Part shown: piece by piece, positions 21,236 through 34,400 of the stretch
How positions within the stretch are numbered: position 1 is the stretch's first letter
Layout of the letters: the number at the start of each line of letters is the position of its first letter
Assembly (NCBI RefSeq): GCF_035222375.1
Contig: NC_085889.1
Location: forward strand, 1,178,001-1,242,000
Length of the DNA: 64,000 bases
Source: Podospora pseudocomata
Taxonomy: Eukaryota > Ascomycota > Sordariomycetes > Sordariales > Podosporaceae
Reading direction: 5' to 3'
Program-made: the position numbers and the translations under genes
The notes under the pieces: generated by a model
Database searches by the model: none
Seen by the model: the letters and a program-made list of their open reading frames with translations, nothing else
What the model was told of the DNA's origin: nothing

Positions 21236-22806
21236 CTATGTCTTTCCCCGAAGATCGCAAACGTCGACATTGAGGTCCGCTTCGATGACATGCCCGGCAG
21301 GCTGAAGGGCGTTCACGTAAAGTTGATCGCCCGGGACATCGTGCGGATGAAATGGATCCGTCTTTCGGCACTTCAGCATCTCCGGTAGGCCCGGTGGGTT
21401 GGTCAACCGAAAGACTCCCCAGGAAGGTTCGTATCGTGGGGCGCAGACGATGGCAATACTCTCAGACAACATAGCTTGGTAACTAGCCTGCGTATGCATG
21501 TCGCGGGAGCTGAGGAAGCATGTTTGCGTCGGGTGCGTGTGGATCCAACCAATCTGTATCAACTCCTCCTTGTCACAAAACTCCCAAATGTCGGCTTCGT
21601 TTCTGGTATCACAAGTGTTCTCGGTACAATCCTGATCGGGTATCACAAGGTGTGTGATAAAAAGGGCATTGTTGATGTTGGCGCCGCAGAGGAGGCCGCA
21701 CATTTCGAGCCCTCTTCTGGTATTTGGCTCGGCAATAGCGAGGAACCGTCTCCGAAGCGACTCCGGCAAAAAGATTGAACGGATCGGGTCACCGTTCTCT
21801 AAATACTTCTCAGGTTTAAATGTGTACCTTCTCTTGGGCTCAGGTGCGGGCTCGAGGGCTTCTTTAGGCGGTCTAACAGGAGATTGTGACCTCGTTGTGA
21901 CAAATGCTTCAGTGTCCAGTTCCTTCCTGGGCCGTGGAGGGGGTGAAACGGAGGGAGGACGGGATGGCTCGGGCAGTTGCTTGGGAGGTCGTGGTGGCAT
22001 GGGCCGAGCCGGGGGGGGACTCGGGCGTCGAGGAGCGGATTCGTACGAAAGAGGAGCCGACTGCTTGATCGAAGGGTAAGAATAGTTGGTCGACTGCAAG
22101 CGGTCATTGGTGTCTGATGTCCTATACGATCGGTCCAACTGATTTCGAACTGCCTCCATATTCCTGCGCTGCAGCTCATCTTCTGAAATTATTCGAGACG
22201 ACCGAGAGGGCGCCATCTTAGTCGCATTTCTCCTCCGAAGTCTTTCCTTGTTGGCCATTTCGATGGCGAGATCCTTGTTGGACCTGGCATCTAATATGCT
22301 CCCCGGCGAAGCGTGGTTCCAAGACAGGGCTGGATCCACCAGTCTGATTGTGCTCTTTGCCGGAGGTTGTGACCGGCGTTGAGCCCTCATTCGTGCCTCC
22401 CATCGGCTGTAGTATTCATCAATCTCAACCCGCATCGATTCCATCAGCTCTATGATGGCAGGGATACGTTTGGACAGGGTCTTGTATTGAGGCCGGGATT
22501 CGGGAAGGTTGATGTCGGGATGTGTTCTGAGCTTATACATGACGAGATCGCAGTATCGTTGGAACATCATGAAGGCCTGGGGAGTATTCCCATCGCGGAG
22601 GTAGTGGGTGGCCTAGATAGAGCACATGTCAGTACTGGAAGAACGCCATGATGGGATTCTCGACTGACCTCCCGGTAGACAACTTCAGCCGCCCGGTACC
22701 ACCGGGTGAGGGGGAGCTGGGGCAGGAAGTCATATTGCAAACCCAGGTCTGTGAGCTCCCTAACCGATAATGGCCGGTCGCTGTCCATGTTTGGCGTTGA
22801 AGCCAT
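21236..22806 (-). CDS. AMSH/STAMBP-like JAMM deubiquitinase
   Basis: Zinc metalloprotease that cleaves (mainly K63-linked) ubiquitin chains at endosomes with ESCRT. Exons 22806-22669 and 22612-21236, intron 22613-22668 (GTCAGT..CTAG, 56 nt), 504 aa. Seen: an N-terminal USP8-dimerisation/MIT-like helical region (residues 1-125), a Pro/Arg-rich linker, and the MPN+ domain with Glu in GLEMCGLLCG and the JAMM motif HTHPTQTCFLSSRD (about 404-417), giving two metal-binding His and the Asp. The AMSH-specific insert with Cys and His (CRKTDPFHPHDVPGDQLYV) is present. The catalytic set looks complete. Vps4, which acts in the same ESCRT pathway, is 3.6 kb away. Confidence 0.93.
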
Positions 22807-23913
22807 TGTGATTTGGTAGAACAGCTGCAGTTGACCTGTTTGGTTGGATGTATCTCGAACAAGAGAACGCGACACCCCACCATCCTTGCCCTGGGCCGCC
22901 TGGCGGGGCAAAGATCAGCCAAGTAAGCCAAGCCATGCACGGGCCCCCAGTGAGGCGGATGTTACACATGAGAGTATCACGTGAGACTCTAGTGGATCCG
23001 ACCGATGCGCAACGCACGGATATGGCTTGGCACTTGAGCTGAGCGTTGGACAAGGCGAAGCTACAAAAATTCGATGGTGTCAAGAGAATGGCATCTTTTT
23101 GGCGAGACCGAGTTTGGTGAGATATTTTCTTCTGACCGCTTGTTGAGGTTTTATCAAACTTCGGAAAATAACGGAAAATACCCTGGATTTCATCAGAAAA
23201 ACCAGTCAACAAAATTACACACAGACATGAATCCAACTGCAGCGGATCGCGATGCCAGAACTTTTTGCCAAGAACACGGCCGATATCTCTTGGTCACAGT
23301 TCGGGCGGATAGGGCCGAATGCCGAGCATCTTCAATCAAGGCCAAACATCCATCCATCAACCATTGTCGATGGCATTGACAAATTCTGATGTTGAACACC
23401 ACGCAAAAACGTAATCGGAATATGTCGGGTCGGAAATTAGGGCGGTGATATAGCGAGGACGGGTTACACGTCGCTACCAACCACCCTCCTGGTCGTCTGA
23501 AGGGGCGGAAGTGCCACCAACTGCGCCTTGCCACGAAAAAAAAAAAAAAAGGAAGAAGCGTTGAGTTGGTGCCTCATCTCGCGCCGTGGTGAGAGAGACC
23601 CGGCCCGTTACAGGGAGCCAAGAGAATTGTTTTTCCTATCTTTGGTAATATGACCGCCCATGCCGGGCCTGTCCGCTTGGTTTTGTATGAGGTGTTGGGT
23701 AGTACCGTGTAGGTATTAAAGGGTTGATGTTGCCACTGTTTGTTTCGTAGATGTTGATCTTGAACTTTTTTTGTTTATATAAAGGCGTCCATCTCACAAT
23801 ATCTACCTGATAAGTAAACAATCATCAAGCTACTTCATCATACCTACTCGCAGAGTACCATCAAGATATTTCACACAAACTATTCCTTCAGTACCACATA
23901 TACCACCATCACC
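22807..23913. other. divergent promoter region
   Basis: A 1.1-kb spacer between two divergent genes, with no supported ORF. A run of 15 A lies at 23536-23550. Confidence 0.5.
23776..23783 (+). promoter_or_regulatory. TATA box of the 216-aa unknown gene
   Basis: The sequence tatataaagg is a consensus TATA box about 130 bp upstream of the ATG at 23914. It is followed by a C/A-rich leader (catcatacc, accaccatcacc) typical of strongly expressed fungal genes. Confidence 0.5.
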
Positions 23914-24623
23914 ATGGCGATTTCACTCCCCCACCAAAGGCCATCAAGCCCATCAACCTCCAAACTCCACCGTTAGTGCCCCCTTCTCTCCGTATCCATC
24001 AACACCCAGGCTTACTAACCTCCCCCATAGAAGCCCTCCTCACAACCCTCTCCCCCTTGACCCTAACGCACACCCACCTCTCCCTCCCCCAATACCACCC
24101 CACCCTCCTCGCCACCGCGGTGACCACCTTCACCAAAATCTACTCCTGTGCGATCACACCCTCCCTCCCTCAGCTTTTGTCCGCCATCCTCCCAGAGGAA
24201 ACCCTCCCCATCCTCTTCGACACAACAGGCGCCCTCCTCTCCGGCCTTGACGACCAGGCCAAAACCATTCTTTATATCCAGGCCGTCACCGGGCTAGTCC
24301 TCATCTTCGAACACCTCTGCAAACATGGGGACATCACTGCTGGCGTGGTGGATAGAGAGCTGAGGTTGTTTGAGCAGAGCAAGCAAAAGAGAAGTGTGCT
24401 GGAAAGGATCGAGGAAGGGGGTTTGTTGGGGGAGTGTTATACCGTCGAGGCGGTGGTGGAGTTTATTGTGGGGGTTATTGACGAGCAAGAAAAAGAAGAG
24501 GTGGTGAATGAGGTTGAGATTGAGCAGGTGGTGACGAATGAGAAGGTTGACTGGGAGATGGGGAGCAGGCCGTATGGGAATATGGGCTTGCCGTGGGGGT
24601 TTACCATTATGGCTTTGAACTAG
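23914..24623 (+). CDS. unknown 216-aa protein
   Basis: I do not recognise the family. Exons 23914-23971 and 24031-24623, intron 23972-24030 (GTTAGT, branch ACTAAC, CATAG), 216 aa. The start is in a strong context (accATGGCG) behind a TATA box. Seen: a Ser/Pro-rich N-terminus (about 20 aa), an alpha-helical leucine-rich middle (LLTTLSPLTLTHTHLSLPQ, LVLIFEHLCKHGDI), an acidic stretch DEQEKEEVVNEVEIEQVV and the conserved-looking end GLPWGFTIMALN. There is no signal peptide or clear membrane helix. The internal Met at 23976 is out of the spliced frame context and was rejected as start. Confidence 0.7.
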
Positions 24624-24924
24624 AGATCATGACCGGGAGGGTGTGAAGGAAGGGGAGGATTATGTCTTTTGTAATATCTTTTGGTGGACTGTAACATTAA
24701 CAAATCTCCATTCTGGGTTTGGATAGATCGGGTTGCTTTGGGGAAAATGGCTGGACCGTCTTAGATACATGAACAGTTAGACTGATAGATTTGGGATTAT
24801 GCGGTAATAAGGGTAATGAATAATGATATCTCGCAACTCACTTATACTCGTCAAAATTGCACTGTGGTCATATACAACCAAAAACAACTATTGCAAGAAA
24901 CACGGTATTTTTATTCTCACAAGT

Positions 24925-25477
24925 TTAAGCGCGCCCCTTGACAGCCTGAGGGCCAGCACCAACGGCAGCCTGAGCACTGGTTTGAACCTGAATGATCTCG
25001 GTCTTCTTCTTCTCCATCTTGGCCTGCGTCTCCTTGATGTGGCCTTCCAGTCTCGTGCTGTATCCCAAGTCAGTCTCCAGATAGCCACCAACATGGCAGA
25101 GATATAACTTACATTTCCTTTTCAATAAACTCCAACCGCCCCTTCACCGTGCTCTCCGCATCTGTCCTGTCCTGCTTCAAGAGCACTGGCCCGATGAGCT
25201 TGTAGATGGTCTCGCCGTCTTTGAGCTTCTCGAATTCCTGTTCTGTTGTCAATGTCATCCTGGCCGATCTTCATGGTGGGACACGAACCTGTTTTACGCC
25301 AAAATTCTCCTGCATCTGAGCCTCCAGCTTTTGCCGAGACGTTACTGTGTCTTGGAGATCTAGAGACAGATGTTAGCAAGCTGTGCACGAACAGATGACG
25401 GTGAATGGGGGGGTACCTTTTTGTAGCTTGGCGTAGTCCTCAGAGAGGGCCTGAAGCCGACGTTGGATATCAGCCAT
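24925..25477 (-). CDS. PFD6: prefoldin subunit 6 (beta-type)
   Basis: Subunit of the hexameric prefoldin co-chaperone that hands nascent actin and tubulin to CCT. Four exons: 25477-25417, 25359-25289, 25237-25113, 25057-24925; introns of 57, 51 and 55 nt with matching phases give 129 aa, normal for Pfd6/Yke2. Seen: N-terminal coiled coil (MADIQRRLQALSEDYAKLQ), the beta-hairpin segment LKDGETIYKLIGPVLLKQD characteristic of the subunit, and a second coiled coil (ARLEGHIKET or TRLEGHIKET by splice choice). It is 929 bp from, and divergent to, VPS4. Confidence 0.92.
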
Positions 25478-26406
25478 GTTGACTATTTCTTGTCCGGGAT
25501 AACCTCAGGAATGGCCCTGGGAACGGATTGGATAAGGTGAGCAAGCCGATATCTTCACCTCAACAGCCGCTGTGATGACGAGAGTTGGGCAGTGTTGAGA
25601 AAAGTGGGGTGCTGGCGCAAATGAGAATCCGCAAAATGCTGCCTGCTAGTTACTCAGCACTCGAAACGATGACGGGTCGCAGGAAAAGATCAAATGAATG
25701 TAGAGGTATATTCTTGTATGTATTGTACACAATCAGAAGCAACCCAGAGCTCTGTCGAAGGAAATGGGAGATGACATGTGCAGGCTGTTAGTGCTTGCTG
25801 CCTCTTTGTGTGCTTACACTAACACGGAGCACCCCGCAGCATCAACCACAGACCCCGCAGGGATCAACTTGTCCTTTAACAAGACCAATGCTCGCCTTTA
25901 CCATTACTGCAGCCCGGGGAGAATTTGATAGGGACTGCCTTTTCTTTCCATTTCGGACCCTTGAATTACAGGTGCCAACTACTGAATCCTGCAGAAGCCA
26001 GTGTGGGATGAACAGGACGCTGCGAGCTTCTTCAGCACACGTGCCAAGACACCACTGACGAGGTCTCGACTTCGTGCCTTGCTTAAAACCAAACTCCAAA
26101 CACCCCTCATCAACCACGTCCGCACCGCTTCGGTCACCACATCTGGCGTCCCAACTATTTGTCTTTCTGCAACATAATAACCCGGCGCCCTCCTCCAGAT
26201 AGTTGCTATCCTCAATCTCTACAATCCCATCTCCCACCCTCCCGCCGACAGCGGCGCTCATCTGCCACTACCCGCTGCCTACCATCGCATCTCCCCCACG
26301 GGCGGGCCAAAACAACATCTCCCCTTCCCCCCGACCCCCCTCCTCACAAACCAAACCTACTCCCGAACGACCTCAAACCCGCCTCGGCGGTAGCCCCTCG
26401 CCCACC

Positions 26407-27788
26407 ATGTCCAACACCGACTTCCTCGACCGCGCCATCAAACAAGTCCGCACCGCCATCGACGCCGACAACGCAGCCCAATATGAAAAAGCCTACCAGC
26501 TCTACTACGCCTCCCTCGAGCTCTTCATGCTGGCCCTCAAGTGGGAAAAGAACCCAAAGTCCAAAGACATGATCCGCGCCAAAACGGCCGAGTACATGGA
26601 CCGCGCCGAAAAGCTCAAAGCCCACCTCGCCGACGCCGAGTCCAAGAAGAAAAAACCCGGCCTCGTCGGCGCGAACGGCTCCTCCACCGCCGGGACGGCA
26701 AAAGGGAAGGAGGCGGGGGAGGATGGTGCGCCTGAACTAGATGAGGATAGCAAGAAGCTGAGGTCGGCGCTGGCGGGCGCCATCTTGCAGGAGAGACCTA
26801 ATGTCAGCTGGGATGACGTTGCTGGGTTGGAACAGGCGAAGGAGGCGTTGAAGGAGGCGGTTTTGTTGCCGATCAAGTTTCCTCATTTGTTTCAGGGGAA
26901 GAGGCAGCCTTGGAAGGGGATTTTGCTCTATGGGCCGCCGGGGACGGGAAAGAGTTATTTGGCCAAGGCGGTGGCTACCGAGGCGAAGAGTACGTTTTTT
27001 AGTATTAGCAGTTCTGATTTGGTGAGTAAGTGGATGGGTGAGAGTGAGAGGTATGTTTTCTACTATCTTTTACCCCTAGAAGAGGAGGCAGTTTGCTGAC
27101 GAACGACGATAACAGGTTAGTCAAGCAACTGTTCGCCATGGCCCGCGAGAACAAACCATCCATCATCTTCATTGACGAAATCGACGCCCTCTGCGGCCCC
27201 CGCGGCGAAGGCGAGTCGGAAGCCTCCCGGAGAATAAAAACGGAGATGCTCGTCCAGATGGACGGTGTAGGCAAAGACAGCAAGGGGGTTCTCATCCTCG
27301 GCGCGACCAACATCCCTTGGCAACTCGACGCTGCTATCCGCCGTCGTTTCCAGAGACGAGTCCACATCAGTCTACCAGATCTGGCCGCGAGGACAAAAAT
27401 GTTTAGCATTGCCATTGGGGACACAAAGACGGCGCTCAAACCCGAAGATTTTAGAGAGCTGGCGAGGGCGTCGGAGGGTTACTCGGGTTCTGACATCAGC
27501 ATCGTTGTTCAAGACGCGCTGATGCAGCCGGTCAGAAAGATTCAGCAGGCGACGCACTTCAAGAAGGTGATGGTGGACGGCAAGAAGAGGATGACGCCCT
27601 GCTCGCCCGGGGATCCGGAGGCGGTGGAGATGACGTGGGAGGGGGTGGAAGGGGAGGAGCTGTTGGAGCCCATGGTGGAGAAGAAGGACTTTTTGAGGGC
27701 TATCAAGTCGAGTAGGCCGACGGTGTCGCAGGTGGACTTGGAGAGGAACGAGGAGTGGACGAAGGAGTTTGGAAGTGAGGGTGCGTAG
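26407..27788 (+). CDS. VPS4: Vps4 AAA ATPase
   Basis: Hexameric ATPase that disassembles ESCRT-III on endosomes. Exons 26407-27050 and 27116-27788, intron 27051-27115 (GTATGT..ACAG, 65 nt), 438 aa, the family's usual length. Seen: N-terminal MIT domain ([17 protein letters not shown] to about residue 75), linker, Walker A GPPGTGKS (about 176-183), Walker B IIFIDEID (about 230-237), sensor ATNIPWQLD, arginine-finger region RRRFQRR, beta domain and C-terminal helix. Start chosen at 26407 (caccATGTCC), where the MIT domain begins; the longer in-frame extension to 26203 is Pro/Ser-rich leader sequence and was not used. Confidence 0.96.
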
Positions 27789-28373
27789 ACCGTGGAGGGA
27801 GGGAGGGAGTTGCTGTGCATATGGTCAGATATGGGACGCGCGTGGAAACCGCAGGCCAGGCGTGCGGCGTTTTACAAGACCTTTTTCAAGTGTTTGTTAG
27901 CATCGAGAACGGGCGCAATGGAAACTGCGGCGAAGTAATATTCTGATTTGGGATCATGATCAATAATTATGCGTCAGTTCCACATCACATCGGATTTAGC
28001 CAACGAGGGTCAAAATTCTGAAACTTATTAAAACTCATTCTTGTTTTCGTCTCCATGACCATGTGTGTTGCGTGTGTCTGCGACGGGTATGTTACATCAG
28101 AAGGAACACAGGAAGAGAGCATGGCGTCTACAAAAAAAGCTTCACTACACACGAGAGAGTATCCCCGAAAACTCCAGTTGCCAAACATTTTGCCCCAAGA
28201 AACCCATAGAACTCCAAGAAAATGAGATAAGGAAAAAAGGACATGATCAAAAGACAGAAGATGACCAGCCAAACCAGACGAGAGGCTCGCGCTTTCAAGC
28301 AATGTTCAGAGCCCCCCGTTCTCAGCCAACCAGTCCAGCACAGCAATGCAAAGCAGAAAAATTGCACATTTTC
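27789..28373. other. convergent intergenic region
   Basis: 3' flanks of VPS4 and NOP56, which run tail to tail. No separate gene seen. Confidence 0.5.
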
Positions 28374-29999
28374 TTACTCAGCAGCCACAGACTTTCTCTT
28401 CTTCTTCTTCTTGGAAGGCTCTTCCGCCGCGTCAACCATATCGACGTCCTCGGCACCGACGCTCTTCCTCTTCTTGTCCTTCTTCTCTTTCTTGTCTTTC
28501 TTCTCCTTCTTGTCCTTCTTGTCCTTCTTATCCTCCTTGGGAGCCATGTGGTCGACCTGCTCAGAGTCGATGTCCATGCCTCCCTCATCGTCGTCCATAA
28601 CGGCCTTGATGGCCTTGTCCATGGCATCAATGTTCTTCATTGGCTTGGTGCCCTTGGCGTACCACTCGAGGCGCTGCTCGATCTGGTCGCGCATCACCTC
28701 ACCGAAACGGCGGGTTGGGTTCTCGCTGAAGTTATCGATACGGGAAGCGATCGAGCACTTGTTGGCAAGATAACGGGAGATGCGGCCCTTGACCTTGGGA
28801 CCGGCCTTGCCAATGAAAGAACTTTGGTAAAGGAGACCGTACTTGGGAGTAGCGCCCTTGGTCTTGAGAGCGCGGAAAAGAGCCTTCTCGGCACCGAGAA
28901 TCTGGAGGGTAGAGGCGGGGTACTTGGCGAGGTTGGTCAAGGAACCGGCGTGGGAGATAAGGCGGGCAGCAACGGGAGTGCCGAGGATGACCTGGAGGTT
29001 AGGAGCAACATCGCCCATCTTCTTGTCGAGGGACTCGGCGAGGATGCGTCTGTAGTCGGCCATCTCGGCCACGTTGGAGGCGAGGTCCTTGATCATGGCA
29101 AGATCAGTCTCGCTGATGTCCTGACCCATGGAGACCTTGGCGGCCTGGATAACGGCCTCGGCCTTGTCCTGGTCCTGGTTGAGAACGTTGGCGATCTCGT
29201 CAACGCTCTCGTCAGTGAGAGTCTTCTTGTTGCCAACGGCGATGACCATCTTGGCGTAGGTGCCGTTGTCGGAGACAATGCGGATAAGTTCGGGGAAATG
29301 CCAGCCATACCACTCTCTGACACGCATAGCGCCCTGGTTGATACCCTTGTCGAGCGCGTCGAGAGTCGCAATGCCCTGGATGATGTGGTTGTCGTTCTTG
29401 TGGACGCTGAACTTGACCTTGGCGCGGGAGTAGGCGTGGCCGAGACCGAGCTGGGCACGGTTGATATCGCCCTCCTGGAGACCCTTGAGGAGCTTACCAG
29501 CGTGGACACGGATGCCACGGAGGAGAGCAGCGACGACCTCGGAAGTCTCGGCGGATTCGCACTGGACACCGGTGAAGACAGAGGTGATCTCGCCTGCTAA
29601 CCTCTTGTCGACGACGCCCAAAACAATCTTGCTCTTCTTTCCGCTGGTCTGGGGGAGGTTGAGTTCGAGGGTGTTCTTGAGGTGGTCGGGCATGATGCCT
29701 TCGGAAACGAGGTTGATGGCCTCCAAACCGTGGGCGGCAGAGCTGTTGGACTTGGTGGTTAGTGGGGGGAGAAACTCTTGTTTTCGCAAGCGCGCGTCGC
29801 TCGGAGTGCTGGTAACTCGATAAACTCACGTCCATGGGTTGAAGCTGCGCAACTGGACCATCTTGCCAAACTTGTCGAGGCTGGTCATGGCCTCCTTCAC
29901 CTCGGGGAGCTGCAGACCAACGCTGTCGGCCTGGTGCACGACCTCAAAGAGGGCAAAGCCGACGGCGCTCTCGAAGAGCAGATAATTGACGGCCACCAT
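28374..29999 (-). CDS. NOP56: Nop56, box C/D snoRNP core protein
   Basis: Nucleolar scaffold of box C/D snoRNPs, needed for rRNA 2'-O-methylation and pre-rRNA processing. Exons 29999-29830 and 29742-28374; the 87-nt intron (29743-29829, GTGAGT..ACAG) joins FNPWT to SAAHGLEAINL and gives 512 aa. Seen: N-terminal domain MVAVNYLLFESAVGFALFEV, coiled coil, the Nop domain (QVILGTPVAARLISHAGSL and LYQSSFIGKAGPKVKGRISR) and a long KKDKKEKKDKK lysine-rich tail. The frame is open upstream to 30314 (another Met at 30183), but family alignment from memory favours the Met at 29999. Confidence 0.95.
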
Positions 30000-31473
30000 T
30001 GTGACTATTGATTTCTCTGAAACTGTGGGATGACGGGGGAAATGCGCTGGTGGCGGGAGTACCTTGCGCAATTGATCAATTCCACCAGTCCAAGTCGGCG
30101 TGTTGTCGATAGCGAGCTGGGATATTTTTTTCTGAGCACTCTGAAGTTTTGAAATTTTTGCGGCAAGCTGTCGCGCACGAGCCATGCGGTGTGGGGTCGC
30201 GCCCGTCGCTGGTCTTGGCTTTTCAGCGCCTCTACTTTTATGGAAGCCTTGGAAGTTAGGCATTATTTTTTGGCCACTCTCCAAAACAACACTGCCAGCC
30301 GACGAAACAGCCACACAGCTGCCCCCTCCTCGGCGTCAACTCCACAGGGCTCATCAGCCACCATCAACCAAGGAACCGTCGCATCCCATCACCTGTGCTA
30401 CCCCAGATCGGATCCCCCGGACCGAAGTTGTCTCAGCCCTACGGCCTTGATTATCACCAGGAAGTCCATCATTTGCTGATCAAAACCATTCACCGCCCAT
30501 CATTGATCATTGGTCCTTTTGCCGATATCTCTTTCCGTTCTCAAAGGCCCAAATGCGAGCTGCGTCGAGCCATAGCTGGGTGCATGCCTCCAGCCAACAT
30601 GGCCATGGATGGATGGATAAGCAAATATGCTGTGATATTCGTACCTACCGTATGATGCGAGGCGGGCTATCTGGTACACCGCATCCCGAGCTTTGGTGTT
30701 AATGTCCTTTTCGTCTTGGTCACGTTGGTCGTATGCACCTCGAGCTGACATTTCACATCTCGTCGCAACCTCACAAATCGACCATGCTTCATTCAGCGCG
30801 GACAACGGGATGCGACACAGCATACGGATAGCAGAACTTCCAGATGCCACAGCAGGTATTATTTCCAGTATACCGTCGTGTATCATGCACTGGACATCAG
30901 GAGATTGGGGGCACCCAAATAGAGCCTATGGCTGACTACTCATCAGCACAGTAATGAAGGCAGGTCGTCAAGAGGCAGCCTGCAGACACGGCACCACCAC
31001 CACCAGCAAGGGGGTCCTGTAATTGGGGTCGATCTTCACAACGGTGTCTTCAACCAATCAGCACGTCAGCCACGGCCTCTACAGCCCCCAGCACGATCCA
31101 GTTGTTCGGCGTCATTGCACACCCAAGCCCACTACGACGTGATAGGCAAGCGAGTCTGACCCCCAACAGTGTGCGCAGCTGCGACAAGCGGCCCTCTTCA
31201 CCGACCCCCTTTTCAGCCCTGCGAGGACACACTGCCCTCCTTCATATAATGGATGCATACATCATGGTTGCCTTGCCCGGGCCTGTGTACCTGGCAGTTT
31301 GACGGTGCTCTTGTGTAAAGGTGTTGTCTTGCTCGGGGGCCAAGTGAAACCAGTCAACCAACTGGTCTTAAACCCCGGCAATTGAGAATCCCCGCCCTCG
31401 AGTCACACTCTCCGCGCTTTCGTCGTCAGCTCTCCGTGTTGAACTCAGCGCAGCACAGAACGAGGCAGACATC
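30000..31473. other. divergent promoter region, no gene supported
   Basis: A 1.5-kb spacer between NOP56 and the C2H2 gene. The 128-codon minus ORF 30500-30886 and other short ORFs show no domain and no splice partners. Confidence 0.45.
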
Positions 31474-34400
31474 ATGGACTCCAATGAAGCCAGCCGAGAG
31501 GCGCCCCAAGGATCCAGCGCCGCTCTGGATGGAGTCTCTGGCATCGCCTTACCAAGACGAAGCGGCGCCATCAGACATGCCGCCGGTAGCCGGCCCATTC
31601 TTCCCACCTTGACACCTGGGGTGGGCAAAAACACCTTTGTGGCAACGCCCATTGAAGAAACGCCAGCCGATGACGACCCGAGCAGACACTCGTGGGTCTC
31701 GTTCGTTTCAGCCAGCACGGCTAGGTCCTCTGCAGTGCCAAGCATCTTTTCTCAAAGATTCTCGACCTTCTCGGCCTCTACGCGGCAGTCAATTCGTCAG
31801 TCCTTGATCGAGTCTCCCATCTCAGCCATCAGCCCTTCGTACAAGAGGCAGGACAGCATCAAGGAAGAAAACCCCTACTTCTGCACCTTCTGCAGTGATT
31901 CCTTTGCAACAAAAGAGGAGTGGAGGCTGCACGAAAATGACTACCATGACAAGCGTGAGGTGTACGCCTGCAGCACCTGTTCTGCAGTGTTTCGACGGGC
32001 CGCTTCGCTCTGGGACCACGAGAGTGACGTGCATGGAATTAAGCCCACAGATGAGCTCCCCCAGCCAGCACGCTACTCTCCCTTACGAGCTGCCTGGGGT
32101 TGCGGCTTCTGCGCTGCCCTCTTCAGATCACGTACCGACTACCTTGACCACGTTGGGAATCATTACGACGAGGGCTCAGAGCGGGTGCAATGGCAGCACT
32201 CCCTTGTCATCAAGGCTTTGCTTCAGCAACCAAAGGTAGAAGAAGCATGGGTTGCCTTGGTGGCAGAGGAGGAGACAGCACAAGGAGCAAAACTGCGCTT
32301 CATGTGGGACGAGGGCAACAGCGGCCGACTTCTCGATGCCGAAGAAGCTTCCACATTACAAGATGTCCTTGAGTTTTTCGGAAACAGTGCAATGATGGAA
32401 GCGGAGGAAGTTGCCCTCATGGCGTATGACCTTGCCCAAAAGCGGGTGGAAAGAGATGTGAGCAGGGATGTGAGCAGCGTGCTGCCGCAGCGTTATGCTC
32501 GACAGGACCCAGATGAGATTACAGAGGTCGATCCTATTTCACAATCTGAATCGTCATCCGCTAGTCACCGAGAATTACCACGCTCGGTAGACGACATGTC
32601 TCTGGCCATGTCATCCAACCTTGACATCCCCTTTTCTTCAAATCTGGCCAAATCAAGCTTCTCATCACTGATTGCGGACAAGATTGCTCGAGAGTCTTCG
32701 GCACAAATGCCATCAGCAACCGTTGGAGACAGCATTGCGAGACCCTCCTCAGTACCAGCTGTTCTTTCTAAAGCCCGCCCTGCTCCTAGCATCGCTCTTC
32801 GAAACGCAACAGCGCGAGGAAATCTTCGTCGCATTGATAGCGGCCTTCCAAGGGCACCTACGCCTCAGCCTGACCAGCGCCGAGGCAACACCCCACCACG
32901 CCCGAACCTGATTGCCAATAGAAATGGCATAGCAGTAATGAGCCCAACTCAAGATCCATCTACGACTAGTCACCTTCCCGCACATGTACTTGTTGCTCGA
33001 GCGAGCCCGCTATCCTCGATCCGCCCACACACAAGCTCCAGTACACTCTCAAGCCACGCAAAGGACAACGCCAAGTGGCTAGATGACAGCACGAGCGAGA
33101 CAGTGTCGGAAGACAGCGTGTCAGACACTGACTCTTGGTTGGAACATGACGGTTTGTCTGCAGCAGCAAAGACATGGAAGTCGACCTTTAACCAAACAGT
33201 AGAGCTTGGCATGGGAGCACTTTGGACGCGCTATAATCATGACTGGAACGCTCTTATTGTTCAGTGTGTGGGCGAGGCAGGAAGAAGTAGCAGCTCCCCG
33301 CACTACCGCGACACGACGGGGAGGGTTCGAAAGGGGACCTCTTCCAGGCAAAACAAGAACCTGCGGCCTGGCGGGCGCTATCCAATCGATGATGAGGACG
33401 AGGACGATGACGACGGTGAGGGGCAGCGGCCTGGTTCATCGCTGTCTAAGCGAAGTTCTTTATCCACAAAAAGATTTGCATGCCCCTTCCGTAAGCATGA
33501 TCCACACAAGTACAGCCTTCAGGAACATGAAGTGTGTGCCGTCAGATCATGGGGAACCATCTCCAGACTCAAGTAGGTGGCTCTGGTCTCGAGACGGTGA
33601 GCAAAGGCTAACAAACCCTATCCAGAGAGCATCTCTATCGCCGTCACTACAAGATCCACTGCCAACGATGCAAGCAAATGTTTGGGGATTTCAAAGAATT
33701 GCAGGGCCATGAGATGTCACCACAGGGGTGTGAGCTCGTTCCCGGTCCGCCGCCTTGCGATATTTCAACTCTCCAAGAAAAGCAACTGAAATCACGAAAA
33801 CACAATGCCCGGCGAAAGACAGACGAGGAGAAGTGGGTAGAGATATACCAGCTTCTATTCCCTAACGAGGAAATACCATCGTCGCCATGTGAGTGCATCC
33901 ATCAGGATCCAACACTCGCCTAAAGGGAGGTTAGATCGCTGATTTTGATGCCAGATCCCGAAGTCGCCGAAGATATGGGCCCAATATCATCCGAGGCCCA
34001 ATCCAGCATGCACTTTCAGCACTTTCTTCTCCGCACCTTGCCGAGCCTTTTTACGCAGACTGCGGAGGCGCAGTTTCAGCGACCGATTGCGCCACACGAA
34101 GCACTGAGGATGGACAGTATACCGAAAATCATTGAAGGGGCGCTTCAGAAGGCTTTCCTGGAATGGGAAGCCAGGGGCAATAATATTGTCTCTGCGGACC
34201 GTTCAGCTGTTTCAATGAGCTTTATACCCGAGATTGTGCCTGAGATGGTACCTCTGAATATTCCATACAGCTATGCGCCCGCGTCGACCTACCAGACACC
34301 CCCAATGTCAGCCGCTCCCAGCGCCGACCATAGCTTCCTCTCTGGGAATCTCGGGGGCATGGGTGGATTCACGCCAGACACAAACGATGACGACTCTGGG

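Noticed and set aside
23536-23550. Run of 15 A as a retroelement tail
   Set aside because: It lies in a promoter spacer with no element upstream and no flanking duplication; a simple homopolymer is enough.
28065-29600. 511-codon plus-strand ORF
   Set aside because: It is the antisense shadow of NOP56, whose GC-rich third positions and Lys/Asp-rich codons keep the opposite frame open; composition (Leu/Val/Gly-only runs) is not protein-like.
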